NCBI GenBank assembly: GCA_001464935.1
Contig: LNEL01000059.1
Location: 124,001 to 188,000 of the forward strand
Origin: Gammaproteobacteria bacterium Ga0077536
Lineage (GTDB): Bacteria > Pseudomonadota > Gammaproteobacteria > Ga0077536
DNA length: 64,000 bases
Direction: 5' to 3'
The notes beneath the pieces were generated by a model, which saw only the letters and a program-made list of their open reading frames with translations, did no database searches and had not been told where the DNA came from. The position numbers and the translations under genes are program-made. The first letter of the stretch is position 1. Each line of letters begins with the position of its first letter. Positions 25,346-36,054 of the stretch are shown piece by piece.

Positions 25346-26824
25346 ATGCCAGCATCTGATCCTTCTGCTTCCGCCGCGTCGTTCAACCGCGTGCCGGTCT
25401 CGCGCCGCGTGCTGGCCGATCTCGATACGCCGCTGAGCGTCTATCTGAAACTCGCCGCCGCGCCCTACAGCTACCTGCTCGAATCGGTCCAGGGCGGCGA
25501 GAAATGGGGGCGCTACTCGATCATCGGCCTGCCGGCGCGCCGAGTGCTCGCCGTGCGCGGCGAGGACATCACGATCACCGACAACGGCACGGTCGCCGAA
25601 CGTCACCAGTGCGCCGATCCGCTGGCATTCATCCGCAACTTCCATGCCCGCATCGAGGCGCCGGCGCTCGAAATCTCGCGCTTCTCGGGCGGACTCGTCG
25701 GCTACTTCGGCTACGACACCGTGCGCTATGGCGAGCCCCGACTCGCTCGCAGTGCGCCGCCGGACACGCTCGGCACGCCGGACATCATGCTGATGCTGTC
25801 CGACGAATTCGTGGTCTTCGACAATCTGCGCGGCGAGATGGAGCTCGTGTGCTACATCGACCCGGCGGACACCACCGCGCAGGCCGCGGCCGAGCAGCGC
25901 CTCGACGCGCTGATCGCCAAACTGGCCCAGCCGCTGGCTCCGATCGCCACCCCCGCCGCCCACGGCATGGCGCGCGAAGAGGATTTCGAGTCCGAGTTCG
26001 GCCGCGAACGCTTCATTGCGGCGGTCGAGCGCATCAAGCAGTACATCGTCGACGGCGACGTGATGCAGGTCGTGCCCTCGCAGCGCATGTCGGTGCCGCT
26101 GACGGCGCCGCCGATCGACGTCTACCGCGCGCTGCGGCATCTGAATCCGTCGCCGTACCTGTTCTTCATGGATCTCGCCGATTTCCAGATCGTCGGATCG
26201 TCGCCGGAAATCCTCGTGCGCCTCGACGGCCGCACGGTGACGACCCGCCCGCTCGCGGGCACGCGGCGGCGCGGCGCGACCCCGGCCGAGGATCTCGCGC
26301 TCGAGCAGGAACTGCTCGCCGATCCGAAGGAAATCGCCGAACACCTGATGCTGATCGATCTCGGCCGCAATGACATCGGCCGGGTCGCCGAGACGGGCAC
26401 GGTGCGCGTCACCGAGAAGATGGTGATCGAGCGCTACTCGCACGTGATGCACATTTCGTCGAACGTCGAGGGGCAACTGCTCACGGGCCGCGATGCGATC
26501 GACGTGCTGCGCGCGACGCTGCCGGTCGGCACGCTGTCGGGGGCGCCGAAAATCCGCGCGATGGAAATCATCGACGAGCTGGAGCCGACGAAGCGCGGCG
26601 TCTACGGCGGCGCGGTCGGCTACCTGTCGTGGAACGGCAACATGGATACCGCCATCGCGATCCGCACCGGCCTCATCAGGGACGGCAGGCTCTACATCCA
26701 GGCCGGCTGCGGTGTCGTCGCGGACTCCGTGCCCGCACTCGAGTGGGAAGAAACCCTGAACAAGGGCCGCGCGATGTTCCGCGCGGTGGAGATGGCGGAG
26801 CGTGGGCTCGGGCGTACGCGCTGA
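25346..26824 (+). CDS. trpE: Anthranilate synthase component I
   Basis: A 492-residue chorismate-utilising enzyme that makes anthranilate from chorismate with ammonia from TrpG. The feedback-inhibition motif region LLES ([17 protein letters not shown]) is near residue 35-40. The catalytic domain contains [70 protein letters not shown] and [10 protein letters not shown]. Length and order are typical. No trpG, trpD or trpC follows: the downstream gene is on the other strand after an inverted-repeat element, so the rest of the tryptophan pathway is elsewhere. No leader peptide or attenuator is seen upstream. Confidence 0.96.
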   Translation: MPASDPSASAASFNRVPVSRRVLADLDTPLSVYLKLAAAPYSYLLESVQGGEKWGRYSIIGLPARRVLAVRGEDITITDNGTVAERHQCADPLAFIRNFHARIEAPALEISRFSGGLVGYFGYDTVRYGEPRLARSAPPDTLGTPDIMLMLSDEFVVFDNLRGEMELVCYIDPADTTAQAAAEQRLDALIAKLAQPLAPIATPAAHGMAREEDFESEFGRERFIAAVERIKQYIVDGDVMQVVPSQRMSVPLTAPPIDVYRALRHLNPSPYLFFMDLADFQIVGSSPEILVRLDGRTVTTRPLAGTRRRGATPAEDLALEQELLADPKEIAEHLMLIDLGRNDIGRVAETGTVRVTEKMVIERYSHVMHISSNVEGQLLTGRDAIDVLRATLPVGTLSGAPKIRAMEIIDELEPTKRGVYGGAVGYLSWNGNMDTAIAIRTGLIRDGRLYIQAGCGVVADSVPALEWEETLNKGRAMFRAVEMAERGLGRTR

Positions 26825-26869
26825 GGACCTTCGCCCTTCGTTGGGGGTGTGCCTGCGGGAAGGCTGCTT

Positions 26870-27010
26870 AATCCAGCCACCGAGAACACCGAGAGAGAAG
26901 GGATTTATTGGGAGGCTCTGCAACGGCGGCGCACAGGGTCGCGCTGGCGTGGCAGGTGTCCCCCAATCAATTCTTTCTCTGTGTTCTCGGTGTTCTCGGT
27001 GGCAGGATTC
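26870..27010. repeat. Inverted-repeat element, copy 1
   Basis: The left arm starts AATCC-A-GCCACCGAGAACACC (26870 on) and the right arm ends as its reverse complement, GGTGTTCTCGGTGGC-A-GGATT (to 27010). The arms, about 40 bases, continue inward through GAGAGAAGGGATTTATTGGGA / TCCCCAATCAATTC-like sequence around a GC-rich loop. The element fills the gap between the convergent trpE and biotin-carrier genes and could fold into a long hairpin acting as a two-way terminator. Copies 2 and 3 are at 44911 and 63966. There is no transposase. Confidence 0.75.
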
Positions 27011-27041
27011 CTAAAGCACGTCCCCAGCACCCACGCCCGAT

Positions 27042-27260
27042 TCAGTCGATCACCACCGCGATGAAGCCGGCGTCGAGCCCTTCCTCGCCTTCGCTGACGT
27101 TGACCGCGGAGACCGTGCCGTCGGCCGGGGCCTCGTGCGGCACTTCCATCTTCATTACTTCCATGATGAACAAGGTATCGCCCGCCTTCACCTTGTCGCC
27201 CGGCTTCACCATCACCTTCCACATGTTGCCGGCCGTCTGCAGTTCCACTTCATGCGCCAT
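27042..27260 (-). CDS. Stand-alone biotin carboxyl carrier protein
   Basis: A 72-residue biotinyl-domain protein. The biotinylation motif EVMKMEVP places the modified lysine at K37. The domain is complete: PGDKVKAGDTLFIMEVMKMEVPHEAPADGTVSAV. It carries no N-terminal extension, unlike AccB. It is the last gene of a four-gene minus-strand operon with a biotin carboxylase and two carboxyltransferase-like subunits, 26 bases after the KipA-like gene. It should carry carboxybiotin between those subunits. Confidence 0.93.
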   Translation of the reverse strand: MAHEVELQTAGNMWKVMVKPGDKVKAGDTLFIMEVMKMEVPHEAPADGTVSAVNVSEGEEGLDAGFIAVVID

Positions 27261-27286
27261 GATCGAGTCCCCAATCTTGTCGGTCG

Positions 27287-28258
27287 TTACTGTTCGATGC
27301 TTGCTTCACTGCAGAGCGCTGTGATGTCGCGTGCAGCCGCCTGCGCTTCCTCCACCGACACCACCTTGAAGCGGTAGATTTCACCGGGCTTGGACTGGCC
27401 GAGCTTCCAGAACGCGCAGCCTGGCACCGTGTACGGATTGATGAAGCCGCCGCCGTCGGGCCAGTCCTTGACGAGGATGATCGGTGTCTGGCCGGCGAGG
27501 TTGATCGCGCCCAGCGGATAGCCGTGGTCGACGATATTGCCCGGCTCGGAGCCATGTTCGGGCGGCTTGTTGTAGGCCTTCTCGGTGAACGTCCAATCGG
27601 GTCCTTCGAGACGGAAGCCGCCGCGATCGCTCTTCGAGGACAGTTTCCATTCGCTGTCGATGAAGCGCTGGTGACCCACCTCGTCAATCCAGTCGTCGTT
27701 CGGCCCACGACAGACGTCGATGGACCAGCGCTTGTCGGTGACGATCGCGGGCCTGCTCGACGCCTTTACGCGGCGCCCCGCCTGGCCCTTGCCTTCGCCG
27801 ACCGGCAGCACCTGCCCCGCCTTGATCGCATGCCCGCCGATGCCGCCGATGGCGCCCTTGTGAAAAGTGGCGCGTGAACCGAACACGACATCGTTGACGA
27901 TGCCGCCGGCGACGGCGAGGTAGGCCCGTGCGCCGATTTTCGCGAAGCTCAATTCGAGCGTCTGTCCGGCTTTCGCGGCGACGCTTTCCCAGGCCGGCAC
28001 CGGCTGGCCGTCGAGCTTGGCCTGCATGTCGGCGCCGGTGAGCGCGAACACGCCGTCGCGCTGGAATTTCAGCGTCGGGCCGATGAACTGGCATTCGAGT
28101 CCCGCCGCGCCCGGCCCATTGCCGACGAGGAGGTTGGCGAGCCGAAGCGACCAGTCGTCCATCGGGCCCGACCATGGAATGCCGAACTTGAGGTAACCCT
28201 GACGTCCCGGCCAGTCCTGGATGCTGGTTTCGAGCCCCGGTTTGATGACTTCCAACAT
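27287..28258 (-). CDS. KipA/PxpC-like carboxyltransferase subunit
   Basis: A 323-residue protein of the biotin-dependent carboxyltransferase (KipA, allophanate hydrolase subunit 2, PxpC) family, starting MLEVIKPGLETSIQDWPGRQGYLKFGIPWSGPMDDWSLRLAN. Conserved VGNGPGAAGLEC and VNLAGQTPIILVKDWP-like stretches are present. GAGGAGG precedes the ATG at 28258, which fixes the start; the open frame reaches 28348. In urea carboxylase the same domain is fused to the KipI-like and biotin domains; here it is separate. The nearest upstream partner, the KipI-like gene, ends ten bases before it. Confidence 0.9.
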   Translation of the reverse strand: MLEVIKPGLETSIQDWPGRQGYLKFGIPWSGPMDDWSLRLANLLVGNGPGAAGLECQFIGPTLKFQRDGVFALTGADMQAKLDGQPVPAWESVAAKAGQTLELSFAKIGARAYLAVAGGIVNDVVFGSRATFHKGAIGGIGGHAIKAGQVLPVGEGKGQAGRRVKASSRPAIVTDKRWSIDVCRGPNDDWIDEVGHQRFIDSEWKLSSKSDRGGFRLEGPDWTFTEKAYNKPPEHGSEPGNIVDHGYPLGAINLAGQTPIILVKDWPDGGGFINPYTVPGCAFWKLGQSKPGEIYRFKVVSVEEAQAAARDITALCSEASIEQ

Positions 28259-28268
28259 GGGCCCCTCC

Positions 28269-29141
28269 TCAGAAACGCGCGTTGACGTCGAGCGTCGCGA
28301 CCCATTCGCGATAGCTCTTCGGTGAGAACTTTTGGTACTCGACGACATTCATCTCGTACGTGCCTTCTTCGCACTTGCGTTCGATCATGTCGAATTCCTC
28401 CCGCGTGATGTGCACGTACTTCATGCGGTCGGTCGGGCGCAGCAGGTACGGTGCTTCCCTGAACGGCTGCAGACGTTGCTGCATGTCCCAGATCGGCACC
28501 GGTGTGCGCGCGAAAATCTGGTAGCCGCCGGGGCCGTCGACGGGGTACATCGCGGTCGCGCCGCCGCCCATGCCGATCGTGCCCTTGTGCGTGAAGGTGC
28601 GGGGCGGGTTGTACTTCGGCGCGAACAGCTTGCAGCGGGGATCGAGCGGCATCATGAACGGCGTGCCGGGCCAGAAGCCGAGCGCCGCGATCCAGTACTC
28701 GGTGCCGGAATGCACGCGCACCAGCTGGTTGGCGTCCTCGAGCCCGTTCAGGCGGGCGACGAAGTCGGGGTCGCGTTCCTTGGTCGGGTTGATTTTCGCG
28801 ATGTACTGATCGATGGCGTCCGCGCTCCACGGGTCGAGATACATCGCCGGCATGTAGATCAGCCGGCTCGGAATCTCGAGGTCGTCGGCAGAGGACAAGG
28901 CGTCGAGCAGACGCCGCAGCTCCTTTTCCAGATCCGCGAGGGAGATGACGTCGCAGTCGTAGTGCACGAGCGCGGACGAGAAGAACGGCGCGAACTCGCC
29001 GACGCCGCGGATGCCTTCCGCAGCCACCGCCTGTCCCAGCGCCTGCGCGCGGAAATTGAGCTCGAGGTTCAGCTCATTGCCGAACTCGATCTCCAGAAAG
29101 CGATCGCCGCCGGGCAGAAATCGCGGTTCGTCGTAAATCAT
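28269..29141 (-). CDS. KipI/PxpB-like carboxyltransferase subunit, extended form
   Basis: A 290-residue KipI-family (allophanate hydrolase subunit 1) protein. It opens MIYDEPRFLPGGDRFLEIEFGNELNLELN and contains GFWPGTPFMMPLDPRCKLFAPKYNPPRTFTHKGTIGMGGGATAMYPVDGPGGYQIFART, the family core. At 290 residues it is longer than stand-alone PxpB (roughly 220-240); the extra 60 or so residues are C-terminal (KYVHITREEFDMIERKCEEGTYE). The ATG at 29141 has CAGGGG at correct spacing; 29150 is an alternative. It follows the biotin carboxylase gene by 62 bases. Confidence 0.9.
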   Translation of the reverse strand: MIYDEPRFLPGGDRFLEIEFGNELNLELNFRAQALGQAVAAEGIRGVGEFAPFFSSALVHYDCDVISLADLEKELRRLLDALSSADDLEIPSRLIYMPAMYLDPWSADAIDQYIAKINPTKERDPDFVARLNGLEDANQLVRVHSGTEYWIAALGFWPGTPFMMPLDPRCKLFAPKYNPPRTFTHKGTIGMGGGATAMYPVDGPGGYQIFARTPVPIWDMQQRLQPFREAPYLLRPTDRMKYVHITREEFDMIERKCEEGTYEMNVVEYQKFSPKSYREWVATLDVNARF

Positions 29142-29203
29142 CGCCGTCATCCCCTGTCTGCGTGCCAGATGTCTGCGCCGGTCGCCATGCCGCGCCCCGT
29201 CGG

Positions 29204-30565
29204 TCAGCCGATCAGATCGGTCTTGTAGGTCTCGATAAAGCCGGTGAACACCTCGCCGCCCCGAAACGCTGCATGGCGCACGATGCGGCCCAGGAATTCG
29301 ATATTGTGGGCGATGCCGTCAATCGCGCTCGCCGCGAGCGCCGCCTGCATCGCGTCGAGCGCCGCCTCGCGATCGGCCCCGTGGCAGATCAGCTTCGCGA
29401 TCATCGGATCGTAATAGGCCGTGATCGTGTCGCCCTCGCGCACGCCGGTGTCGATGCGCACCTGCGCCGAGGCCGCCGGCAGCACCAGGCGATTGAGCTT
29501 GCCGGGCGACGGCAGGAACATCTTCGCGGGGTTCTCGGCATAGATGCGGCATTCGACCGCATGCCCGCGTGGGACGATCGACGCCTGGTCGAGGTCGGCG
29601 AGCGTCTCGCCACCGGCGAGCTTCAACTGCAGGGCCACGAGATCCACGCCGGTGATCATTTCCGTCACCGGGTGTTCGACCTGGATGCGCGTATTCATTT
29701 CCAGGAAGTAGAACTCGAAGCTGCGCGCGTCGACGATGAACTCGACCGTGCCGGCACCCGCATACCGCTGCTGGCGCGCAAGCGCAACGGCGGCCGACGC
29801 CATGCGCTGACGGACGTCATCGGGCAGCCCGGGCGCGGGCGATTCCTCGACGACCTTCTGGAAGCGCCGCTGGATCGAGCAGTCGCGCTCATACAGGTGG
29901 ATCGCGCGCCCGTCGCCGAAACCAAAGACCTGGATCTCGACGTGCCGCGCGCGCGGGATGTAGCGTTCGAGGAACACGGTGCCGTCGCCGAAGGAACGCG
30001 CCGCCATCGTCTGGGTGGCCTCGGCGGTTTTCAGCAGCTGGTCTTCGGCTTCGACGAGCCGCATGCCGATGCCACCGCCGCCAGCCGACGCCTTCACCAG
30101 CAGCGGATAGCCCACTTGGGCCGCCGCTTCGGCGAGCCCTTCGAGCTGGCCGCCGGGAAACCGGTCGCTGCCCGGCACGACCGGCACGCCGGCGTCGACT
30201 GCAATGCGGCGCGCGCGCTCCTTGTCGCCCATCGCCTCGATCTGGGCGGGCGTCGGCCCGATCCAGGTCAGACCTGCGGCGGCCACGCGCGTCGCGAAGG
30301 CGGCATTCTCGGCGAGAAAACCATACCCCGGATGGACGGCGCTGGCGCCGGTCGCACGCGCGGCGGCGAGGATGGCATCGACGTTCAGATAGCTGTCGGC
30401 GGCCTTCGACGGCCCGATATGCACGGCCTCATCGGCCAGTTCGACATGCAGGGACTGGCGATCGGCGTCGGAGTAGACGGCCACGGTGCGCGCGCCGAGC
30501 GCGCGCGCGCTGCGAATCACGCGGCAGGCGATTTCACCGCGATTGGCGACGAGGATGGTTTTCAC
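29204..30565 (-). CDS. Biotin carboxylase subunit, urea-carboxylase-like
   Basis: A 453-residue biotin carboxylase (AccC fold): Rossmann start MKTILVANRGEIACRVIRSA, ATP-grasp domain with glycine loop KASAGGGGIGMR, HVEIQVFGFGDGRAIHLYERDCSIQRRFQKVVEESPAP, and EMNTRIQVEHPVTEMITGVDLV. In AccC the glycine loop reads GGGG(K/R)GMR; here the basic residue is isoleucine, and GGGGIG plus the FGDGTVFLERYIPRARHVE stretch are what I recall from urea carboxylases. It heads an operon with KipI-like, KipA-like and BCCP genes. It is divergent from gshA. It would carboxylate biotin with bicarbonate and ATP. Confidence 0.92.
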   Translation of the reverse strand: MKTILVANRGEIACRVIRSARALGARTVAVYSDADRQSLHVELADEAVHIGPSKAADSYLNVDAILAAARATGASAVHPGYGFLAENAAFATRVAAAGLTWIGPTPAQIEAMGDKERARRIAVDAGVPVVPGSDRFPGGQLEGLAEAAAQVGYPLLVKASAGGGGIGMRLVEAEDQLLKTAEATQTMAARSFGDGTVFLERYIPRARHVEIQVFGFGDGRAIHLYERDCSIQRRFQKVVEESPAPGLPDDVRQRMASAAVALARQQRYAGAGTVEFIVDARSFEFYFLEMNTRIQVEHPVTEMITGVDLVALQLKLAGGETLADLDQASIVPRGHAVECRIYAENPAKMFLPSPGKLNRLVLPAASAQVRIDTGVREGDTITAYYDPMIAKLICHGADREAALDAMQAALAASAIDGIAHNIEFLGRIVRHAAFRGGEVFTGFIETYKTDLIG

Positions 30566-30664
30566 GCGGCTTGTTTTCCGTGTCTGGACAGTCTGCTGTT
30601 GATGCTATGCGACAAGCCTGTTGGCGGTAAACCCAAGCCTCCCGGGCCGACGCGGGACGCCTGT

Positions 30665-30670
30665 TATACT
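30665..30670 (+). promoter_or_regulatory. -10-like element before gshA
   Basis: TATACT lies about 42 bases before the gshA start in the 146-base divergent gap 30566-30711. No good -35 hexamer is seen at 17 bases upstream, so this is a partial promoter call. Confidence 0.4.
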
Positions 30671-30711
30671 GCCGACCCCGGTCCCCTAATTCAACGCGCT
30701 TCGAGGCCCCG

Positions 30712-32304
30712 ATGTACAGACTCGCCGAAGAACGGATCTCCAAGCTCGCCCGGGCGGGGCTTGCCTCCCGCCTGCGCACCGGCAAACGCGGCATCGAGAA
30801 GGAAAGCCTGCGCATTCGCCGCGACGGTTCGATCGCGCAGACGCCCCATCCCGTATCGTGGGGATCGGCACTGACGCACCCTTATGTGACGACGGACTAC
30901 TCCGAAGCGCTCACCGAGTTCATCACGCCCGCCTTCGATCGCACCGAGGACGTGATGCGCTTCATGCACGAGGTGCACCAGTTCACGTACGAGATGCTGT
31001 CCGACGACGAGCTGCTGTGGGCCTCGAGCATGCCTTGCGCGCTGAAGGACGACCGGACGCTCCCGATCGCCGAATACGGCAGCTCGAACATCGGGCGCAT
31101 GAAGCACGTGTACCGGGTGGGGCTCGATTACCGCTATGGCCGCCGTATGCAGGCGATCGCCGGCGTTCACTTCAATTATTCGCTGCCGCTCGATTTCTGG
31201 CCTGGCTACCGCGACGTGATCGGCAGCGATCTGCCGCTGCGCAAGTTCATCGACGACCACTATTTCGGCCTGATTCGCAATTTCAGACGCATCGGGTGGA
31301 TAGTCCCGTTGCTGTTCGGGAATTCGCCGATCGTGTGCAGTTCCTTCCTCGGCGGCCGCACCACGCGCTTCAAGCAGTTCGACCACTGCTCGCACTTCCT
31401 GCCGTATGCGACCTCCCTGCGGATGAGCGATATCGGCTACAAGAACAAGAACCAGGCGGCGCTGGACATCGCCTACGACGATCTCGACAACTATGTGCGC
31501 AGTCTCAGCCGCGCCATTGCCACCCCCTATCCCGAGTACGAAGTGATCGGCCTGTACGACGGCGACAAGCGCATACAGCTGAACACCAACATCCTGCAGC
31601 TGGAGAACGAGTTCTACAGTTACATGCGGCCCAAACGCACCACGCGGCCGGGCGAACGGCCGAGCGCGGCGCTGCGCGAGCGCGGCGTCGAGTACGTGGA
31701 GATGCGCGCGCTGGATGTCTACAGCTTCGGGCCGACCGGCGTGGCCGAAGAGCATCTGCGTTTTCTGGAGGCTTTCCTGATCTTCTGCCTGATCGCCGAC
31801 AGTCCGCAGATTTCCGCCGCCGAGCAATGGGGCATCGAGTACAACGAGCTGACGGTCGCGATGCGCGGCCGCGAGCCCGGCCTCGTGCTGATCAAGGGCA
31901 GCGAGCGCGTCCCGCTCCAGGCGTGGGCGGAAGACATCTGCGCCGGGCTCGAGCCCATCTGCACGATTCTCGACGACGGCTCGGACACGCCCCACTACAT
32001 GAACGCGCTGCACCAGCAGCGCGCGCTGCTGGGCGATCTCGAGCAACTGCCCTCGGCCCGCATCCTGCGCGACCTGCGCGAACAGCGGATGACCTTTTTC
32101 GACTACACCCTGAAGCTCGCCTACGAGCACGAGGCGCATTTTCGCGGGAACCCGCTGCGTTCCGGGCTGCGCGACTACTTCAAGGGCCTCGCCGAAGAAT
32201 CGCTGGCCGAGCAGCGGGCACTGGAGAGCAGCGACAAGGTCGATTTCACGACCTACCTGGCCCAGCAGGCGATGCCGGCCATTGCGGAAGCCGGCGCTGA
32301 CTGA
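30712..32304 (+). CDS. gshA: Glutamate-cysteine ligase, E. coli type
   Basis: A 530-residue gamma-glutamylcysteine synthetase that makes the first step of glutathione synthesis from glutamate, cysteine and ATP. The start RISKLARAGLASRLRTGKRGIEKESLRI, then TDYSEALTEFITPAFDRTEDVMRFMHEVHQF, SSMPCAL, IAGVHFNYSLP and YVEMRALDVYSFGPTGV match the type 1 (proteobacterial) enzyme. Length is usual for the family. gshB is not adjacent. The next gene is MsrB after 66 bases on the same strand, so redox functions are grouped. Glutathione use fits with the gloB gene at 44105. Confidence 0.96.
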   Translation: MYRLAEERISKLARAGLASRLRTGKRGIEKESLRIRRDGSIAQTPHPVSWGSALTHPYVTTDYSEALTEFITPAFDRTEDVMRFMHEVHQFTYEMLSDDELLWASSMPCALKDDRTLPIAEYGSSNIGRMKHVYRVGLDYRYGRRMQAIAGVHFNYSLPLDFWPGYRDVIGSDLPLRKFIDDHYFGLIRNFRRIGWIVPLLFGNSPIVCSSFLGGRTTRFKQFDHCSHFLPYATSLRMSDIGYKNKNQAALDIAYDDLDNYVRSLSRAIATPYPEYEVIGLYDGDKRIQLNTNILQLENEFYSYMRPKRTTRPGERPSAALRERGVEYVEMRALDVYSFGPTGVAEEHLRFLEAFLIFCLIADSPQISAAEQWGIEYNELTVAMRGREPGLVLIKGSERVPLQAWAEDICAGLEPICTILDDGSDTPHYMNALHQQRALLGDLEQLPSARILRDLREQRMTFFDYTLKLAYEHEAHFRGNPLRSGLRDYFKGLAEESLAEQRALESSDKVDFTTYLAQQAMPAIAEAGAD

Positions 32305-32370
32305 CGGTCGAGCGCGAACTTCGGCCGACGCACGCCCTCCAAGTCGACAATTCTCCCGTCGAGCACAGTC

Positions 32371-32940
32371 ATGAACAGACGTCGTTTCCTGCTTTCATCC
32401 CTCGCCTCGACGGCCGCGTCGACACTGGCCTTCGCGCCGTCGCTGCACGCCGCCCCGCCGCCGGCCGGCGGTGGCGCAAGCGCCGCCGAGATCCAGGCCC
32501 GCTGGCGCGATTTCCTGGCCGCTGACGCCAGCGTCACGCTCGACAAATCGCCGTTGAAGCGCGCGCACGACGAATGGCGCAAGCAATTGCCGGCAGACAG
32601 CTTCGCGGTGCTGTTCGAGGAAGACACCGAAGTGCCGTTTTCCAGCCATCTGAATCTCGAGAAACGGCCCGGCATTTTCGTCTGCCGCGCGTGCCGTCTG
32701 CCGCTGTTCTCATCCGAAATGAAATACGAAAGCGGCACCGGCTGGCCCAGCTTCTTCACTGCGATTCCGGCCCATCTCGCGACCAAGACGGACTACAAGA
32801 TCTTCCTGCCGCGCACCGAGTATCACTGCGTGCGCTGTGGCGGCCATCAAGGGCATGTCTTCGACGACGGCCCCGATCCGACACGCGAACGGTGGTGCAA
32901 CAACGGCGTCGCGCTCGACTTCGTGCCGCTGAAAGGATGA
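32371..32940 (+). CDS. msrB: Exported peptide-methionine (R)-S-oxide reductase
   Basis: A 189-residue MsrB. The N-terminus MNRRRFLLSSLAST is a Tat-type signal (twin arginine followed by a hydrophobic core), so the enzyme is probably periplasmic. The zinc ligands are C105/C108 (CRAC) and C153/C156 (CVRC). The catalytic cysteine is C176 in RERWCNNGVALDF. Residues SGTGWPSFF form the substrate pocket. It repairs oxidised methionine in exported proteins. It follows gshA on the same strand and may share its transcript. Confidence 0.93.
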   Translation: MNRRRFLLSSLASTAASTLAFAPSLHAAPPPAGGGASAAEIQARWRDFLAADASVTLDKSPLKRAHDEWRKQLPADSFAVLFEEDTEVPFSSHLNLEKRPGIFVCRACRLPLFSSEMKYESGTGWPSFFTAIPAHLATKTDYKIFLPRTEYHCVRCGGHQGHVFDDGPDPTRERWCNNGVALDFVPLKG

Positions 32941-33045
32941 TGCGCCGGCACGCACCGCTGTCGTGACTTCAGGGTTGCGATGCGATCACCTCAGTCCCGA
33001 TCCGCGTCACGTGTCTGCCTGCTGCCGTTGCCGGCAGACGCGACT

Positions 33046-33654
33046 TCAGTCGATTGCATGCAGCGAGTAAGTCACGAGTGGTGCGTCACGGTGCGCGAAC
33101 ATGCCGCCGCCGAGATTGCGGAATGCGCGACCGAGACGTTGTCGATACCAGCGGGTCTTGCGCAGATGCACGTCGTGATCGGTCAGTGACTGATCGCAGT
33201 TCTGCTCCCAGTCTTCGCTCGTCAACGCAGAAAAATACAGCAGCCCGCCACAACGTTCGGCCAGCCGTTCGATGGCACGTTCGGCGAGCTTGTTGTCGAG
33301 ATACTGCAGGACATCGTGACACAGCACGAGATCGTAGCTGCCGCGATCGAGATCGACGATCGAGCGATGCTGCCAGCCGTATTTCGCGCACGCATATTCA
33401 CTGACATCGATGCCCGTATAACGTGCCTCCGGCATGAGTCGAAGCAGCGGTCGCCTGAAGCGGCCCGTGCCCGCGCCGACGTCGAGAATGTGCGTCACGC
33501 GACACTCGATCATTGCGGCGTAAGCGGCGATGAAACGACAGACTCTGGCATTGTCGGCGGGGGTCGAGACACGGGTCCCGCGATTGGCGTAATAGCGCTC
33601 GAAATAGGCCTGCCCGAAGGGCGCGGCTGCCGCCGTGGATGAAGTTTTGGCCAT
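33046..33654 (-). CDS. Class I SAM-dependent methyltransferase
   Basis: A 202-residue methyltransferase with motif I HILDVGAGTGRF and an acidic residue in YTGIDVSEYA at the end of strand 2. Later motifs read YDLVLCHDVLQYLDN and GGLLYFSA. It lacks any extra domain, so the substrate (small molecule or lipid) cannot be predicted. It is convergent with msrB and divergent from the FimV gene, whose start is 132 bases away. No close family name is assigned. Confidence 0.82.
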   Translation of the reverse strand: MAKTSSTAAAAPFGQAYFERYYANRGTRVSTPADNARVCRFIAAYAAMIECRVTHILDVGAGTGRFRRPLLRLMPEARYTGIDVSEYACAKYGWQHRSIVDLDRGSYDLVLCHDVLQYLDNKLAERAIERLAERCGGLLYFSALTSEDWEQNCDQSLTDHDVHLRKTRWYRQRLGRAFRNLGGGMFAHRDAPLVTYSLHAID

Positions 33655-33785
33655 GATTTGCCGCTAATCCTTTACGTAAGTTGTTGTCTGCACGAGAGAT
33701 TGCCTTTGTTCACCGCGCGGACCGCAGAAATGGCTAAGCTTTTTAGGAAGTTGCCGCTGGCCCGGCGGCCAGTTTGGGAGGTCAG

Positions 33786-35597
<1,812 letters not shown>

Positions 35598-35610
35598 GCA
35601 GGCTCGCAGG

Positions 35611-35988
35611 ATGTGTCAAAGGCCGCTGACAGGCTTGGCGTGCGCGCTGCTGCTGGGCAGCGGCGCGCTGTCGCAGGCAGCGCCCGAAGCGCCGCCGCCC
35701 GCACCGCCGCCTGTCGTGTTCGATGAAACGACACTGGAAGCGCTGCTGCAGGGCATCGAACTGCTGAATGAATCCCTGCAGCACGGCCTCGACGATTCGA
35801 CAGGCCGGCTCGCCGAACGCCTGCCGGAGATGTGGCGCAAACTCGAAGGGGTCGAACGACAGCTGCGACACCAGCTGCCGCTGCTGCGCGAGCAGTTGCG
35901 ACAGATCGAACGCATGATGCGCGAGTACGCGCCAGACCGGCCGCCACCGCGAAAGCCGACGGACGAACAGCCGTTGATCGCAGTCTGA
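35611..35988 (+). CDS. Small exported coiled-coil protein
   Basis: A 125-residue protein that starts MCQRPLTGLACALLLGSGALSQA, a plausible signal peptide, and continues through a proline stretch to a coiled coil (VFDETTLEALLQGIELLNESLQHGLDD ... LEGVERQLRHQLPLLREQLRQIERMMREYAP). It begins 14 bases after the FimV gene and probably shares its transcript, so it may be a periplasmic partner of FimV. No family name is assigned. The 3' gap to the next (convergent) gene holds a possible terminator hairpin. Confidence 0.65.
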   Translation: MCQRPLTGLACALLLGSGALSQAAPEAPPPAPPPVVFDETTLEALLQGIELLNESLQHGLDDSTGRLAERLPEMWRKLEGVERQLRHQLPLLREQLRQIERMMREYAPDRPPPRKPTDEQPLIAV

Positions 35989-36027
35989 AGCGGGCGCCGA
36001 TACGGCCTCTGGTGTCGTCAGTGCCGA

Positions 36028-36049
36028 ACGTTTCGGCGCGAGGAAACGT
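36028..36049. terminator. Possible two-way hairpin between convergent genes
   Basis: ACGTTTC and GAAACGT (36028-36034 and 36043-36049) pair perfectly around an eight-base loop. It lies between the FimV-side gene and the convergent methyltransferase. There is no clear U-tract, so confidence is low. Confidence 0.35.
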
Positions 36050-36054
36050 CTGCG

